Positions 50,724-61,027 of a DNA stretch of 64,000 nt are shown one piece after another. A model generated the notes under the pieces. The model had not been told where the DNA came from. It saw nothing but the letters and a program-made list of their open reading frames with translations, and ran no database searches. Origin of the DNA: Tunicatimonas pelagia (GTDB taxonomy: Bacteria; Bacteroidota; Bacteroidia; Cytophagales; Cyclobacteriaceae); contig NZ_CP120683.1 in NCBI RefSeq assembly GCF_030506325.1, forward strand, positions 2,542,001-2,606,000, in the 5' to 3' direction. Made by a program: the position numbers and the translations under genes. Numbering within the stretch: the first letter of the stretch is position 1; every line of letters begins with the position of its first letter.

Positions 50724-52946
50724 ATGCGATTTTTTCAGAGATACCGTTGGCTTTGGCTCGGTTTGCTTATTCTTAGCGGTAGTTTTTTTTCACCTTTCCT
50801 TCCCCATGCCCTACAGATTACCAATGCCATAGAGTCTTGGTTTGTAGAAGACGACCCGCTGCTACGCACGTATCAGGACTTCCAACAGTCGTTTGGCAGT
50901 GATGAGGTAATTACGGTCATTATCTATGACACTGCTGGGGTGATAAATCAGAAAATGCTACTGGCTATGCAAGAAAGCATCGGTGAGATGAGAGAAATAG
51001 AAGGAGTAGAAGAGGTGTATTCCCTGACTAATGCCCGCACCTTTAAGCTTTCTGCTGGTCGTTATTTCATCTCTGCCTTACCCGACTCCCTACCGGAAGC
51101 CTCCCAGTTTTATGATTCGCTAGCGAATATTTATCAGTCAGCTCCCTTAGTTACCGGAAATTTTATCAATAAAGAAGGAAGCAGTCTACGGCTTATTGTC
51201 CAGTTGGGACTGCTGGCGGACATACAGCACCGCATGGATGAAATTGTAGATGGTGTAGAGAAGGCATTGTTAGCGTATTTTCCAGAAGAAAACGTATCAA
51301 TGGGGGGCAGTTCGGTCATTTACTCGGGCCTCAATAGCCTCACCCAGCGGGATTTTGCGCTCTTTTTGGGAGGTGGTGTTGGTCTGATTATGCTGTTTTT
51401 GTTTGTTCTCTACCGAGACTTCTATGTGATTATCTACAGCCTGGCTACGTTTTTTCTGGTGCTTTGGCTGGCGTTGGGTATTTATGGTGCTCTGGGTTAT
51501 TCACTCAACTTGGTTTCTTCTATCGCTCCTGTTCTGTTGACCATTGTTAGTTTGCTGGATATTATCCACATACTCAACCACTACAAGGCACAGGGGCAGC
51601 AAGACATTGTGCCAGCTTTAAGAAGGGTGTGGTGGCCTTGTTTGTTTACTACTCTTACGACGGTAGCTGGTTTTGCTTCCTTCTTGTTCACTCCTCTTTC
51701 TATCTTACAGCAGTTTGGCCTTTTGGTAGGAATCGGCCTCTCACTGGCACTGGTAGTGAGTTTTGTGCTGGCGTTTCTTTTCCTGCCCCTCATTAGCTCC
51801 GAAAAGTCAAGCCTGGGAATACGGGTAGAAAGTCAGCTTTTGCGGTTGTTTAGGTTTTCGGTAGAAAAGAAATACGCCATTTTAGGTTTTTACCTGATGG
51901 TTGTGATAGGTCTGGGGTACGGGATCAGTAAGATTGAAGCCAATACCTATACCCTGGGTTATTTTCCCACAGGGCATCCGGTAGTAGAAGACCATCAGGA
52001 TATTTTACAACGCTGGGGTCAGTATTTTCCCATAGACTTAATGCTCTACCCGAAGGATTCTATGATGATAAATAGCCCTAAATTGCTCATTAAAACGGCG
52101 GAATTTGCCCAGCGGGTCACAGATATTAAAGGCATTGAGAGCGTCGCCGGCTTTCACGAACTCTACCTAAGCACGCTGCCAATAATTTATGGTCCCATGT
52201 GGCGTAATCGTCTGAAGCCCCAGTTAATCGATCGTTATACCGCACAGGCTCTGGAGCAAGACAGTAGTCTGGTGAGGCGGTGGCTGCCTCCCGATGAAAA
52301 AAAAGGGCGGCTTATCCTGAGTGGAGATGTTGTCAGTACGAACGAACTCAATGTGATGTTGTCCCAGATTCACGCATTGAGCCAGGAAGTGTACGGCAGC
52401 ACGGCAGACTTGCGACCTACTGGCTATATTCCGCTGTATGCCGGCATTGTGGGTTATGTCGTCACTTCCCAACAGCGTAGCCTCGCTATTGCTTCAGGCT
52501 TGGTGTTCGTTTTTTTGCTGCTGATGCTCAGGGGTAAGGTATTGCTTGGCTTGGCTGCATTTTTGACCAATCTGCTACCGGTTTTACTGATTCTGGGCGT
52601 TATGGGTCTGGCGGGTATTTCGCTGGACATTGCCACCTCCTTGATTGCCGCCGTAGTATTGGGTATTACCATAGACGATACCATTCATTTTGTGTACCAT
52701 TACTACCTGGATCGTGAGCGGCTCCCGCATCGCAAGAATATGGAAATGACCATCCGGCAGGTGGGTAAAGCAATCTTAGTGACTAGTCTGCTACTAGCGG
52801 GTGGCTTCGGACTCATGGTATTTGCCTCGGCGGTGCCAGTACGCTACTTTGGGATATTGATTGCCACGGCAGTGAGTGGGGCTTTGCTTTCATTCACCAC
52901 TTTTTTACCGGCACTCATGGATATTTTATTCGGGAGCAAACGCTAG
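50724..52946 (+). CDS. MMPL/RND-superfamily membrane transporter
   Basis: The 740-residue protein has the RND layout: one N-terminal span (about 8-28), a periplasmic domain (about 30-210), five or six spans (about 215-360, including YSLATFFLVLWLALGIYGAL and LTIVSLLDIIHILNHYKAQG), a second span-plus-periplasmic unit starting at about 385, and a final span cluster (about 590-735, with DIATSLIAAVVLGITIDDTIHF, where the Asp pair marks the proton relay). It resembles the MMPL/predicted-exporter group rather than AcrB, with shorter periplasmic loops and no fusion protein or TolC partner nearby. The substrate is unknown, perhaps a lipid or hopanoid. Confidence 0.9.
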   Translation: MRFFQRYRWLWLGLLILSGSFFSPFLPHALQITNAIESWFVEDDPLLRTYQDFQQSFGSDEVITVIIYDTAGVINQKMLLAMQESIGEMREIEGVEEVYSLTNARTFKLSAGRYFISALPDSLPEASQFYDSLANIYQSAPLVTGNFINKEGSSLRLIVQLGLLADIQHRMDEIVDGVEKALLAYFPEENVSMGGSSVIYSGLNSLTQRDFALFLGGGVGLIMLFLFVLYRDFYVIIYSLATFFLVLWLALGIYGALGYSLNLVSSIAPVLLTIVSLLDIIHILNHYKAQGQQDIVPALRRVWWPCLFTTLTTVAGFASFLFTPLSILQQFGLLVGIGLSLALVVSFVLAFLFLPLISSEKSSLGIRVESQLLRLFRFSVEKKYAILGFYLMVVIGLGYGISKIEANTYTLGYFPTGHPVVEDHQDILQRWGQYFPIDLMLYPKDSMMINSPKLLIKTAEFAQRVTDIKGIESVAGFHELYLSTLPIIYGPMWRNRLKPQLIDRYTAQALEQDSSLVRRWLPPDEKKGRLILSGDVVSTNELNVMLSQIHALSQEVYGSTADLRPTGYIPLYAGIVGYVVTSQQRSLAIASGLVFVFLLLMLRGKVLLGLAAFLTNLLPVLLILGVMGLAGISLDIATSLIAAVVLGITIDDTIHFVYHYYLDRERLPHRKNMEMTIRQVGKAILVTSLLLAGGFGLMVFASAVPVRYFGILIATAVSGALLSFTTFLPALMDILFGSKR

Positions 52947-53100
52947 ATTGGTAGTTCCACCGCAGTACAACTCAGGTCACCTTGCATTATTTCCCGCCTT
53001 CTACTGCATGACTATTTCAATTATGCTAATAATTGGGTAATCGTTTGGTGAAAGCTAATCAATTTCTTTACTGGAGAACTATAATTTGCCTAGAAGCACT

Positions 53101-54705
53101 TCAAAATTGCACCTTCTCCTCCATTGCTTGCCCACTTGCTTTCTCATTTACCTTCTTCTTCCGCATAATTACTTCGTAGAGGTCTTTACGGCGTTGCTGG
53201 AGGTTACGGACACTGCCTTGGGTGCGAAGCTTTTTGAGTAACTCTAAATCCAGGTCAGTAATGAGGGTAGTTTCGGTGTTGGGAGTGGCTTCGGCTACTA
53301 CCGCATCGTGAGGAAAGGAAAAGTCAGACGGAGAGAATACGGCAGATTGGGAGTATTGGATGTCCATATTTTCTACGCGGGGCAGGTTGCCTACACTACC
53401 CGTAATTACTACGTAGCATTCGTTTTCAATCGCCCGGGCTTGGGCACAGCGACGAACCCGTAAGTAGGCATTCTTAGTATCCGTCCAGTAGGGTACAAAC
53501 AGAATATCCATCTTCTGGTCAGCCAGAATGCGGGACAGTTCGGGGAACTCTACGTCGTAGCAAACCAGCACTCCTACCCGTCCGGCATCGGTCTCAAATA
53601 CTTGTAAATTATTTCCGCCTTGCAATCCCCAGTAGCTCTGTTCATCAGGAGTGATGTGAAGTTTATACTGACTATCTACATTTCCGTCGCGGTGCAACAG
53701 AAAGCTAACGTTGTACAGCTTATGATCTTCATAAACCGGCATTGAGCCAGCAATAATATTGATATTGTAGGTAATAGCCAGCTCCTGCATTTTATCGCGT
53801 ACCGGGTCGGTATACTCTGCTAAGTGGCGCACCGCATCTGAAGAGGACTGAACATCTTCGGCCAGAGCCATCAGCGGGGCGTTGAAGAACTCAGGAAATA
53901 CTACAAAATCGGCGGCGTAGCTCGATACCGTATCTACGAAGAACTCCATTTGTTGAAACAAATCTTCTAACGAAACCACCCGACGCATCTGCCACTGCAC
54001 TGCGCCCAACCGAACCACCGATTTAGTACCGCCAATCAACGGCTCAGACTCATCTTCGTAGGCAATATTGATCCACTCCAGCAACGTGGCGTACTGCATG
54101 GAGCTTTTATCTTCGTGGGCGTAGCGAGGTATTAGCTTACGCACGTGAAAATCGTTCGCCAACTGAAAAGTCAGTACTGGATCGTAGATTTCCTTGTTCT
54201 TCACCTCTTCCAGATACTTGCGGGGAGTAAGCTTATCGCGATGCTCTCGGTAACCGGGAATTCGTCCGCCGACAATGACTGCCCGGAGGTTCAGGTTTTC
54301 GCACATTTCTTTACGGGCATCGTAGAGGCGACGACCGAGGCGCATATCACGGTACTCGGGATCAACGAACAGATCGGTTCCGTAGAGTGTGTCGCCTTCG
54401 TCATCGTGAGTATCAAACTTACCACCGCCAGTAATCTGCTCGTAGGTATGGTTATCACCGAACTTGCTGTACTTAACAATTAAGCTAAGTGCCGCCGCCA
54501 CAATTTTTCCATCCACTTCAATACCAATCTGCCCTTCGGGAAAAACTGAAAGCTGATTTTGAAATTCCCGTTTTGTCCACGCCCCTCCAGCATCCACGTA
54601 CACCACTTGCATAATGCACTGAATAGCTTCATAGTCGCTAATTTCTAGCGTTCGCAGTTTAAGTAGATGCTGTTCTATTGTTTTTTTATCCTTGTTAATC
54701 TCCAT
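53101..54705 (-). CDS. GNAT acetyltransferase plus carbon-nitrogen hydrolase fusion
   Basis: The protein has about 534 residues. I chose the ATG at 54705 (MEINKDKKTIEQHL) over a TTG five codons earlier. The N-terminal GNAT domain (about 15-215) has the acetyl-CoA loop DLFVDPEYRDMRLGRRLYDA. The C-terminal nitrilase-superfamily amidase domain (about 230-500) shows the Glu-Lys-Cys triad: FVVFPEFF (Glu272), SQYKLHITPDE (Lys348) and VGVLVCYDVEFPELSR (Cys382). The pairing is a known fused architecture widespread in bacteria, but its substrate is not established. It is cytosolic and alone in its transcription unit. The 154 nt between it and the convergent MMPL gene show no clear terminator. Confidence 0.93.
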   Translation of the reverse strand: MEINKDKKTIEQHLLKLRTLEISDYEAIQCIMQVVYVDAGGAWTKREFQNQLSVFPEGQIGIEVDGKIVAAALSLIVKYSKFGDNHTYEQITGGGKFDTHDDEGDTLYGTDLFVDPEYRDMRLGRRLYDARKEMCENLNLRAVIVGGRIPGYREHRDKLTPRKYLEEVKNKEIYDPVLTFQLANDFHVRKLIPRYAHEDKSSMQYATLLEWINIAYEDESEPLIGGTKSVVRLGAVQWQMRRVVSLEDLFQQMEFFVDTVSSYAADFVVFPEFFNAPLMALAEDVQSSSDAVRHLAEYTDPVRDKMQELAITYNINIIAGSMPVYEDHKLYNVSFLLHRDGNVDSQYKLHITPDEQSYWGLQGGNNLQVFETDAGRVGVLVCYDVEFPELSRILADQKMDILFVPYWTDTKNAYLRVRRCAQARAIENECYVVITGSVGNLPRVENMDIQYSQSAVFSPSDFSFPHDAVVAEATPNTETTLITDLDLELLKKLRTQGSVRNLQQRRKDLYEVIMRKKKVNEKASGQAMEEKVQF

Positions 54706-54846
54706 AAAAGTAGTAGTCAATTGGCAGTTACTATTTTTAACCTTAACTATCGGTTTATACCAACAATAATGTTTCCAGTCTATTAACCTTCCGCCGACTT
54801 TTGGGTTGTCAGGAAAACGATTCTTTTACGCTAAACTATTACAACT

Positions 54847-55272
54847 ATGGCCGTAAGAAAAGCAAATGCCCAATGGCAGGGCGGACTGAAAGAAGGAAAA
54901 GGGAATTTATCACTTGGAAGCGGAGCCTTTACAGGAAACTACAGCTTTCTATCTCGATTTGAGGAAGGTAGCGGGACTAACCCTGAAGAACTAATTGCAG
55001 CAGCCCACGCTGCCTGTTTCAGCATGGCCCTTTCGGCGGGATTGGAACAAGCTGGCTATCAGCCCGAATCCGTAAAAACAGAGGCAAAGGTGAAACTAGT
55101 CCAGAACGATGGTGGATTTGCCATTACCCAGATTGATCTGGTGAGCGAAGCCAAAATTCCCAATATCAGCGAAGACGACTTTCAGCAGCAGGCGAAAGGG
55201 GCTAAAGAGAACTGTCCAGTTTCTAAAGTACTTGCTGGAGCGGAGATTACTTTGGATGCAAAATTAGTGTGA
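54847..55272 (+). CDS. OsmC-family peroxiredoxin
   Basis: The 141-residue protein has normal OsmC length. The two redox cysteines are visible: Cys57 in AAAHAACFSMALSAGL and Cys123 in GAKENCPVSKVLAG. The N-terminal AVRKANAQWQGGLKEGKG matches the dimer-forming strands. OsmC reduces organic hydroperoxides. It is divergent from the GNAT/hydrolase gene across 141 nt and is followed by a strong bidirectional terminator. No regulator is adjacent. Confidence 0.94.
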   Translation: MAVRKANAQWQGGLKEGKGNLSLGSGAFTGNYSFLSRFEEGSGTNPEELIAAAHAACFSMALSAGLEQAGYQPESVKTEAKVKLVQNDGGFAITQIDLVSEAKIPNISEDDFQQQAKGAKENCPVSKVLAGAEITLDAKLV

Positions 55273-55351
55273 TGGTGTTCGTGTGCTAAGGTGTTCATGT
55301 AAACCTGAAGAGAAAAACACTTTAATCTAGTTGTAGGATTTGTTAAAAGCT

Positions 55352-55390
55352 AAAAAAGACCATCCTCTCGCGAAGATGGTCTTTCTCTAT
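55352..55390. terminator. Bidirectional terminator between the osmC-like gene and the phosphatase fusion gene
   Basis: A perfect 10-bp stem AAAGACCATC / GATGGTCTTT (55355-55364 with 55375-55384) has a 10-nt loop. It is flanked by six A on the left and a T-rich run on the right, so it can serve both converging genes (stops at 55272 and 55406). Confidence 0.9.
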
Positions 55391-55405
55391 TTCTATCGAG
55401 TGATG

Positions 55406-58400
55406 CTACCGAATTACCCGTAGAACCTGGCGTTCTTCACCCAATTGCGCCTGAATCATATACACTCCGGTCGGTAAACTGGAAATATCCAACGAGAAGT
55501 TTACTTCGTTATCCGGTGGAGTATTGAATGATTGCGTAGATAGTGGAGTGCCGTATTGATCCATGATAGCAACCTCTACCCGAGCCTCTGGATGATCTAT
55601 TACCTGAAGGTTGACTTCCGAAGCACCTGGATTCGGCGAAGCTTCTAGGTATATCCCAGAAGTATTCATCGCTTCAGCCGGTGGTATGAGCACCTGATCA
55701 ATTACGTGGGCTACGCCGTTGCTGCCCAATACGTCAGGGGTAATGACGGTAGCATCATTTACTTTTACCATTCCATCCGCAATGCTAATCTTTACCGAAC
55801 CATACTGCCGAGTTTCAACTTCCTGACCATCAGAAAGATTAGCCGCTCGTAGTTCTTCTCCAATCACTATATGGTAGCGAATAACCTCTCTTAGTACTGG
55901 CGTAGGAATTTGTCGTACGTCGGTCAATCCCATCTCCGCTAAGAGTGCCTCAAAAGCAGCGTTGTTGGGCGCAAATACGGTAAATGGCCCTTCGCCCCGC
56001 ACGGTAGAGAGATAGCCTACCTGTCGTAGAGCGGTAGATAGAATAGAAAAATCATCATTAGCCCGAACAATTTCTCCAATAGTCTCTCGCTCTACTACCT
56101 CAAACGATACTTTTAGGGAGGTCCCAGGAAGCCCCGTAGCAGTTCTTCCCGAATAAGGAATAGCCGACAATACGTAACTATCCAACTCAAACCGTCCGGA
56201 GCGGTAGTCGCCTTCATCATCTCCAAATAAAGCGTAAGGAGCCGCATTTTGAGGTTGAATTGTATCTCCGTCCAAGGTGAATTGTACACTCTCCGGATGT
56301 CCAGCTACTTCCGCCCGGACATTGATCTTATGCGGTAACTGGGCTAAGTCTAGTACATCGCCATCGTTTATTTCCATAATATCTTTATCCGTACGGGCAC
56401 TTACCAACACGAACTTCGTAACATTCGCTACGGGAACTAGCACTTCATCAATGGCGTGGATCACTCCGTTACTGGCATCTACGTCCGGCAAAATAATATT
56501 CACTCCGTTTACGGTAAGGCTTTCGGTATCATCCTGACTAATCACTACGGCAAGCCCCTGCGCGGTTTCGTACTGCTCACCCGGCATCAGGTCAACTGCG
56601 AACAATTCAGTAGGAAGCACATGGTAGAGTAAAATTTGAGTGAGAACATCTACCGGAACTTCATCCAAACTCTGGAAACCTAAAGCAGCAATAGCATTCT
56701 CAAACGCAGCATTAGTTGGCGCAAATACGGTGAAAGGACCTTCGGAAGAAAGGGTTTCGGCTAATTCTGCTTTTACTACCGCTTCTACCAATAGACTAAA
56801 GCGTTCATCTCCTTGAGCGATTTCTACAATTGTTTGTCCCTCACTACCACCGTCAGCATTCAGGTTGATAATACGAGTATCTTCCGCCACTGGAGTTTCT
56901 TCTTGGGCGAACGGTTCATCGGAGAAATTCGCTAGTAGGTATTCGGCTAAAGCATCTTGCTCAGTGCCCGGATCGGCAAAGGTAGCTTGCCCCGCATTAG
57001 CCAAGCTATCTAACACATCAGGTAAGTCAACGCGGTTTTCGCCCAGTTCAGGGTACGGGTAGCCATCGCCCCCTCCGGCTAAGAAGTTCAGTGTGACGAT
57101 ACGAATTTCACGATCAGCATCGCCTACTACCTCGCCATTCTCAGCGATGGTATCTTCTACGTTTCCTTCTTGGTCAATGACCTCTACCATTTGCACCCAG
57201 TTACCTACTTCTTGGGTAGCATCAAAGCTAAACCGTACTCCCGCTACCTGCGGAAACTGACCGGGCGTAGCGCCGGGTTCGGAGGCTGACACCGCGTACT
57301 CTAGCACCGCCAGCAAGTCAGTTGCCGACAGCGTTAATAACGATAAGCTGTTGTTGAACCGAAGTGTATTCACAATATCCAGTTGAGAGATGTCTCCCTC
57401 CTGCTTACCCGATTCGGGATTCGCTTGGGGCGGAGCAAATTGTACATTTCCTCCTCCCAGATCAACCAATTCACCAATCGCAGCCCGAATACCGCCCCCG
57501 TTTCTAAGAGAGACTTTTACACTGGCATCAAACTGCTGGGCAGCCACTAGGGCAGCATCGGCGGTAAGGTTGCCTAAGTTGGTTTCTTCGGTGCGTACTT
57601 GCGCCCGTCGACCGTCGAGATATACACTGGTTTTTCCTACGATAACTCCGTCTTGCTCGTTTACGATGGTCTCTACCGAATTGGTCAGCCGCTGAACCAG
57701 CTCACCCTTGGTGCCATCAGCAAACGGATCTTCGGTTTCCCATAGTTCACTCACTACTTCTTCTACGGTAGCGTAGGCTCCGCTCATTTCGTTTTCTAAC
57801 GAACTTTCTACCAGTACTCCTTCGCTGGTAAATTCAATCAGTAAGCGACCTACGTAGCTGTATTCACCGTCAGTTCCTACAACTACGGCGGGGTCACCGT
57901 CAGCATTTTGGGTGACGAACGGATAAGCTTCTTCAATTTCATCACCACTGCGGAGTACGTCGTCTTCCTGAGCGAATAGCACATCGGAACCGCCCGCAAT
58001 CACTACATCCACTCCCGAAAGTAATCCGACCAGTTCTTTCTCTAAAGCAACCTGCTGGAGATGAGTCACTAGTACAATCTTATTAATTCCCTGATTCGCG
58101 AGCGCATCAATCGTTGGCTGTAGCACCTCGGCTAGAGCGGGCATATCGTTTTCGGTGGGGCCTAGTACCTCTACTCCTCCGGTAGAAGAAATGGATTGTA
58201 CAATCTGGGTCGTTGCCCCAACGATGCCCACGGTCTCACCATTAAATTCAACGGTGGTAGCTGGAGCAAACTTCGGGGCTGCTGCGGCAGCATCTAAGTC
58301 ATCGGGAGCTGAGATGAATGCACCACTTGGTTGAATCTCACTAGTGAATAATCCACCCAAATCGCTATCACCGCTGAAATCAAGATTAGCTGATAAGTAC

Positions 58401-60586
58401 GGGAACTGTGCTCCTAGCCAACGAACATCGGCTAAAGTGGTACCGCGAATATCCGTTCCTACAATATCTGAAAAAGCGTTGGTTCCGGCATCAAACTCGT
58501 GGTTGCCCACCGCCGAAGCGTCAAAACCGATAATATTCATGATCGTAATATCCAACCGTCCGGGGGTTTCCCGAATGTTAGTCAACCCGGGTTCGTTGTA
58601 CAGTTCTTGGTAAATTTCCTGAAACACGGGACGTAAGCTACCGTCGCCGGCTGCTCCAAAGAATGGGCCCGGAATGTAGTTATCACCGCCAGATATGGTC
58701 AGTGTATTTTCTTCTTCCTCTAATCGGTCAACAATAGCCGCAAAGTTAGGCGCGTTGTCAATCGCTTCTACTCCCCCTTCCAAATCAGAAGCGTGTAAAA
58801 TTTGTAGCGTAAAGTTTTCATCGCGCATCGCATCGGGAGCCAGTGAGGGCGCATCGGCTTTAGACGCGCTCTCTTCGCCTTCGGTCAAATAATTATTATC
58901 GGCATCGGTACCCCAGGCGGAAGCAAACTGCTCCAGTGAGTTAGGTTCCAAGATGGTTTCTACAAAGTACCAGTTGGCTTGGGCACGCTCTTCCTTCACG
59001 TCTAAAATGAAGTAACCATGTTGATCCAGATCGGTGTACTGCATGTGCGGGTTTGGATTGATACCATTGAGTGGAGTACCGGGGACAGTTAGCGGCTTGT
59101 TAATCTGAAATTCAAACCCGGCAGCACCTTCTACTCCCACATTCTCATCAAAGTTAGCCGAGTTCACACTGGGGGTAGCAAACTCTACGGCAACCGAGCC
59201 TTGGCGGGTAGCTGGGTCGTAGGTAGGAGTTACCGGAACCGGGGCTTGCCCGGCAGCAGCAATGGTAGGATCGTTACCACTCAGTGGGGCGGGTTGACTC
59301 GTAACATCATAGGCAAAAGTAGAGTGAAAGTCACCCGTGAGCACTACTACATTGTCTAAAGAATTATCACCGATAAAATTGATAATTTCGTCCCGTTCGG
59401 CAGGGTAACCGTCCCAGATATCTAAGAATATACTTTCAATGCCGTCAGGAGTAAAGCCACCGTCGGGGTCGACCCCTGCCCACCAAACATTGAAAGGTGA
59501 GAATATGACCTGGTTACCGATTACTTTCCACTTAGCGGTAGAGTTTTGTAGCTGATCAAACATCCATTGCTTCTGGGTATCGCCTAGCATAGTTCGATCG
59601 TCGCTGTACAATTTGGCATCGGTAATGCTCATACCTTGAATATCACGCTCTTCCAGGCGGGTATCTAGCATAATCAAATCCATCAACTCACCGTACTGAA
59701 TGGTGCGGTACAAAGGAATCTCGTTCAAATCACCCCGAATCGGCATCCACTCGGTGTATACTTGTCTGGAAACTGATTTCCGTTCATCCCACGAGCCTTC
59801 TTCATCGGGCTGGTGATTTTCCGCTCCGTCTTCGTAAGCATCATTCGCCGACTCATGGTCGTCCCAAATGGTGATGAATGGGTGCTGTTGATGCGCCCGA
59901 CGTAAATCAGGATCGAGGCGATACTGAGAGTAGCGGGTACGATAATCCGCCAAATTCACAATTTCTTTATCGGGCAAATGTCTCCGCTCACCAGAATCAC
60001 GCAACCCCGCATCACCGTAAAAATCTTCTCCGGTGGCCGAATATTCATAAATATAGTCTCCTAAGTGGATTACTGCATCCAAATCAGCCCGATCAGCAAT
60101 ACGTCCGTAGGCACTAAAGTAACCCGCTTGGTAATTACTACACGAAACCACGGCAAAGCGAAGATGATCGGCAGAACCGCTGGGGGTGGTTCGAGTACGA
60201 CCAATGATGGAGGTTTTGTCCATCGCTTCAAATTGGTAGTAGTAGGTAGTGTAAGAAGCCAGCCCGGTCACGTCCACCTTCACAGTATAGTCGCGGGAAG
60301 CGTTAGTCATCAACTGACCTTCTTGTACCACATTGGTAAGCTCTGGATCAGTTGCCATTTTCCAAGATACTTCAATATCCTGATTGGTATCTTCCCCTTC
60401 CGGGGTAATACGGGTCCAGATAATTACGCGGTCAGCCAGCGGGTCGCCTGAGGCTACGCCGTGATAAAAAGGGGCTAATGCGAGATCATACGTCAGGTTC
60501 TGAGCATTTATTTGAAAAGATACGAGGGCGGTTCCTAGTAAAAGTAGGTATGCCCAGCATTTTCGGAAAAATACAGGTGTAAACAT
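55406..60586 (-). CDS. Giant secreted fusion: PhoD phosphatase, 5'-nucleotidase, two fasciclin domains, T9SS tail
   Basis: The 1726-residue protein has a signal peptide (to about residue 29). Residues about 35-550 form a PhoD/alkaline-phosphatase-D unit (FYHGVASGDPLADRVIIWTR, VIHLGDYIYEY, WDDHESANDAYEDG, VVVLTGDFHSTFAY). Residues about 595-1248 are a UshA-like 5'-nucleotidase (LQILHASDLEGG, SGGDNYIPG, DASAVGNHEFDAG, then the C-terminal EETNLGNLTADAALVAAQQF and LRNGGGIRA). Two fasciclin (FAS1) domains follow (about 1250-1385 and 1501-1636) with an Ig-like segment between. The tail (about 1637-1726) is a T9SS type A sorting domain. It would scavenge phosphate from diesters, monoesters and nucleotides at the surface. 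It is read alone. Confidence 0.93.
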   Translation of the reverse strand: MFTPVFFRKCWAYLLLLGTALVSFQINAQNLTYDLALAPFYHGVASGDPLADRVIIWTRITPEGEDTNQDIEVSWKMATDPELTNVVQEGQLMTNASRDYTVKVDVTGLASYTTYYYQFEAMDKTSIIGRTRTTPSGSADHLRFAVVSCSNYQAGYFSAYGRIADRADLDAVIHLGDYIYEYSATGEDFYGDAGLRDSGERRHLPDKEIVNLADYRTRYSQYRLDPDLRRAHQQHPFITIWDDHESANDAYEDGAENHQPDEEGSWDERKSVSRQVYTEWMPIRGDLNEIPLYRTIQYGELMDLIMLDTRLEERDIQGMSITDAKLYSDDRTMLGDTQKQWMFDQLQNSTAKWKVIGNQVIFSPFNVWWAGVDPDGGFTPDGIESIFLDIWDGYPAERDEIINFIGDNSLDNVVVLTGDFHSTFAYDVTSQPAPLSGNDPTIAAAGQAPVPVTPTYDPATRQGSVAVEFATPSVNSANFDENVGVEGAAGFEFQINKPLTVPGTPLNGINPNPHMQYTDLDQHGYFILDVKEERAQANWYFVETILEPNSLEQFASAWGTDADNNYLTEGEESASKADAPSLAPDAMRDENFTLQILHASDLEGGVEAIDNAPNFAAIVDRLEEEENTLTISGGDNYIPGPFFGAAGDGSLRPVFQEIYQELYNEPGLTNIRETPGRLDITIMNIIGFDASAVGNHEFDAGTNAFSDIVGTDIRGTTLADVRWLGAQFPYLSANLDFSGDSDLGGLFTSEIQPSGAFISAPDDLDAAAAAPKFAPATTVEFNGETVGIVGATTQIVQSISSTGGVEVLGPTENDMPALAEVLQPTIDALANQGINKIVLVTHLQQVALEKELVGLLSGVDVVIAGGSDVLFAQEDDVLRSGDEIEEAYPFVTQNADGDPAVVVGTDGEYSYVGRLLIEFTSEGVLVESSLENEMSGAYATVEEVVSELWETEDPFADGTKGELVQRLTNSVETIVNEQDGVIVGKTSVYLDGRRAQVRTEETNLGNLTADAALVAAQQFDASVKVSLRNGGGIRAAIGELVDLGGGNVQFAPPQANPESGKQEGDISQLDIVNTLRFNNSLSLLTLSATDLLAVLEYAVSASEPGATPGQFPQVAGVRFSFDATQEVGNWVQMVEVIDQEGNVEDTIAENGEVVGDADREIRIVTLNFLAGGGDGYPYPELGENRVDLPDVLDSLANAGQATFADPGTEQDALAEYLLANFSDEPFAQEETPVAEDTRIINLNADGGSEGQTIVEIAQGDERFSLLVEAVVKAELAETLSSEGPFTVFAPTNAAFENAIAALGFQSLDEVPVDVLTQILLYHVLPTELFAVDLMPGEQYETAQGLAVVISQDDTESLTVNGVNIILPDVDASNGVIHAIDEVLVPVANVTKFVLVSARTDKDIMEINDGDVLDLAQLPHKINVRAEVAGHPESVQFTLDGDTIQPQNAAPYALFGDDEGDYRSGRFELDSYVLSAIPYSGRTATGLPGTSLKVSFEVVERETIGEIVRANDDFSILSTALRQVGYLSTVRGEGPFTVFAPNNAAFEALLAEMGLTDVRQIPTPVLREVIRYHIVIGEELRAANLSDGQEVETRQYGSVKISIADGMVKVNDATVITPDVLGSNGVAHVIDQVLIPPAEAMNTSGIYLEASPNPGASEVNLQVIDHPEARVEVAIMDQYGTPLSTQSFNTPPDNEVNFSLDISSLPTGVYMIQAQLGEERQVLRVIR

Positions 60587-60761
60587 AAACGGATAGATTG
60601 TATAGAATGAAGTAAAACTACTCCCTTCAACCTACTGCCATTGCTTTCGTTGTTATCGAATTGTTAACTTTATGTCAATAAATGGTAATAGTCATTAAAA
60701 CTAAAGGTCTGACGAAGGGAAAATTGTAATTTTGGCAAATATATTCTTGGTAGCATATCTC

Positions 60762-60798
60762 AAAAAAGCTATTCCAATACGATTGAAATAGCTTTTTT
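60762..60798. terminator. Terminator after the repeat adhesin gene
   Basis: A long stem AAAAAAGCTATT (60762-60773) / AATAGCTTTTTT (60787-60798) is extended by CAAT/ATTG across one mismatch. It has A-rich and T-rich ends, so it can work in both directions. It is about 230 nt past the adhesin stop. Confidence 0.82.
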
Positions 60799-60915
60799 GC
60801 ATTATTTTCTCGCAAAATTAACGTGAACTACGAATTAAGATAGGCTATAAGTGCTGTTTCTGGGGAAAGCTTGCTGTTTGAGCGCAGCGAGTTTCAAGAT
60901 TTCCTAGATTTTTGT

Positions 60916-60940
60916 TTACTTTTCATCGATGGAAAAGTAA
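60916..60940. repeat. Short palindromic element
   Basis: TTACTTTTC and GAAAAGTAA are separated by ATCGATG, a 9-bp hairpin. It is followed by GC-rich AAGCCCGCCCGGC. Similar palindromes occur between genes in Bacteroidota genomes (recalled), but only one copy is seen here. Confidence 0.4.
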
Positions 60941-61027
60941 AAGCCCGCCCGGCTTAAGGGCAGAGCATTGAAGATCAAGCACTTACAATACTCCATTGAT
61001 AAGTTGTAATCCATAGTTCACGTAAAA

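Larger units (their letters stand above)
60587..61027. other. Intergenic region between the adhesin and phosphatase fusion genes
   Basis: These 441 nt contain no credible reading frame. They hold a strong terminator (60762-60798) and a palindromic element (60916-60940). The first about 160 nt (60587-60750) are the probable promoter zone of the leftward phosphatase fusion gene, with no clear consensus match that I can see. Confidence 0.55.
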
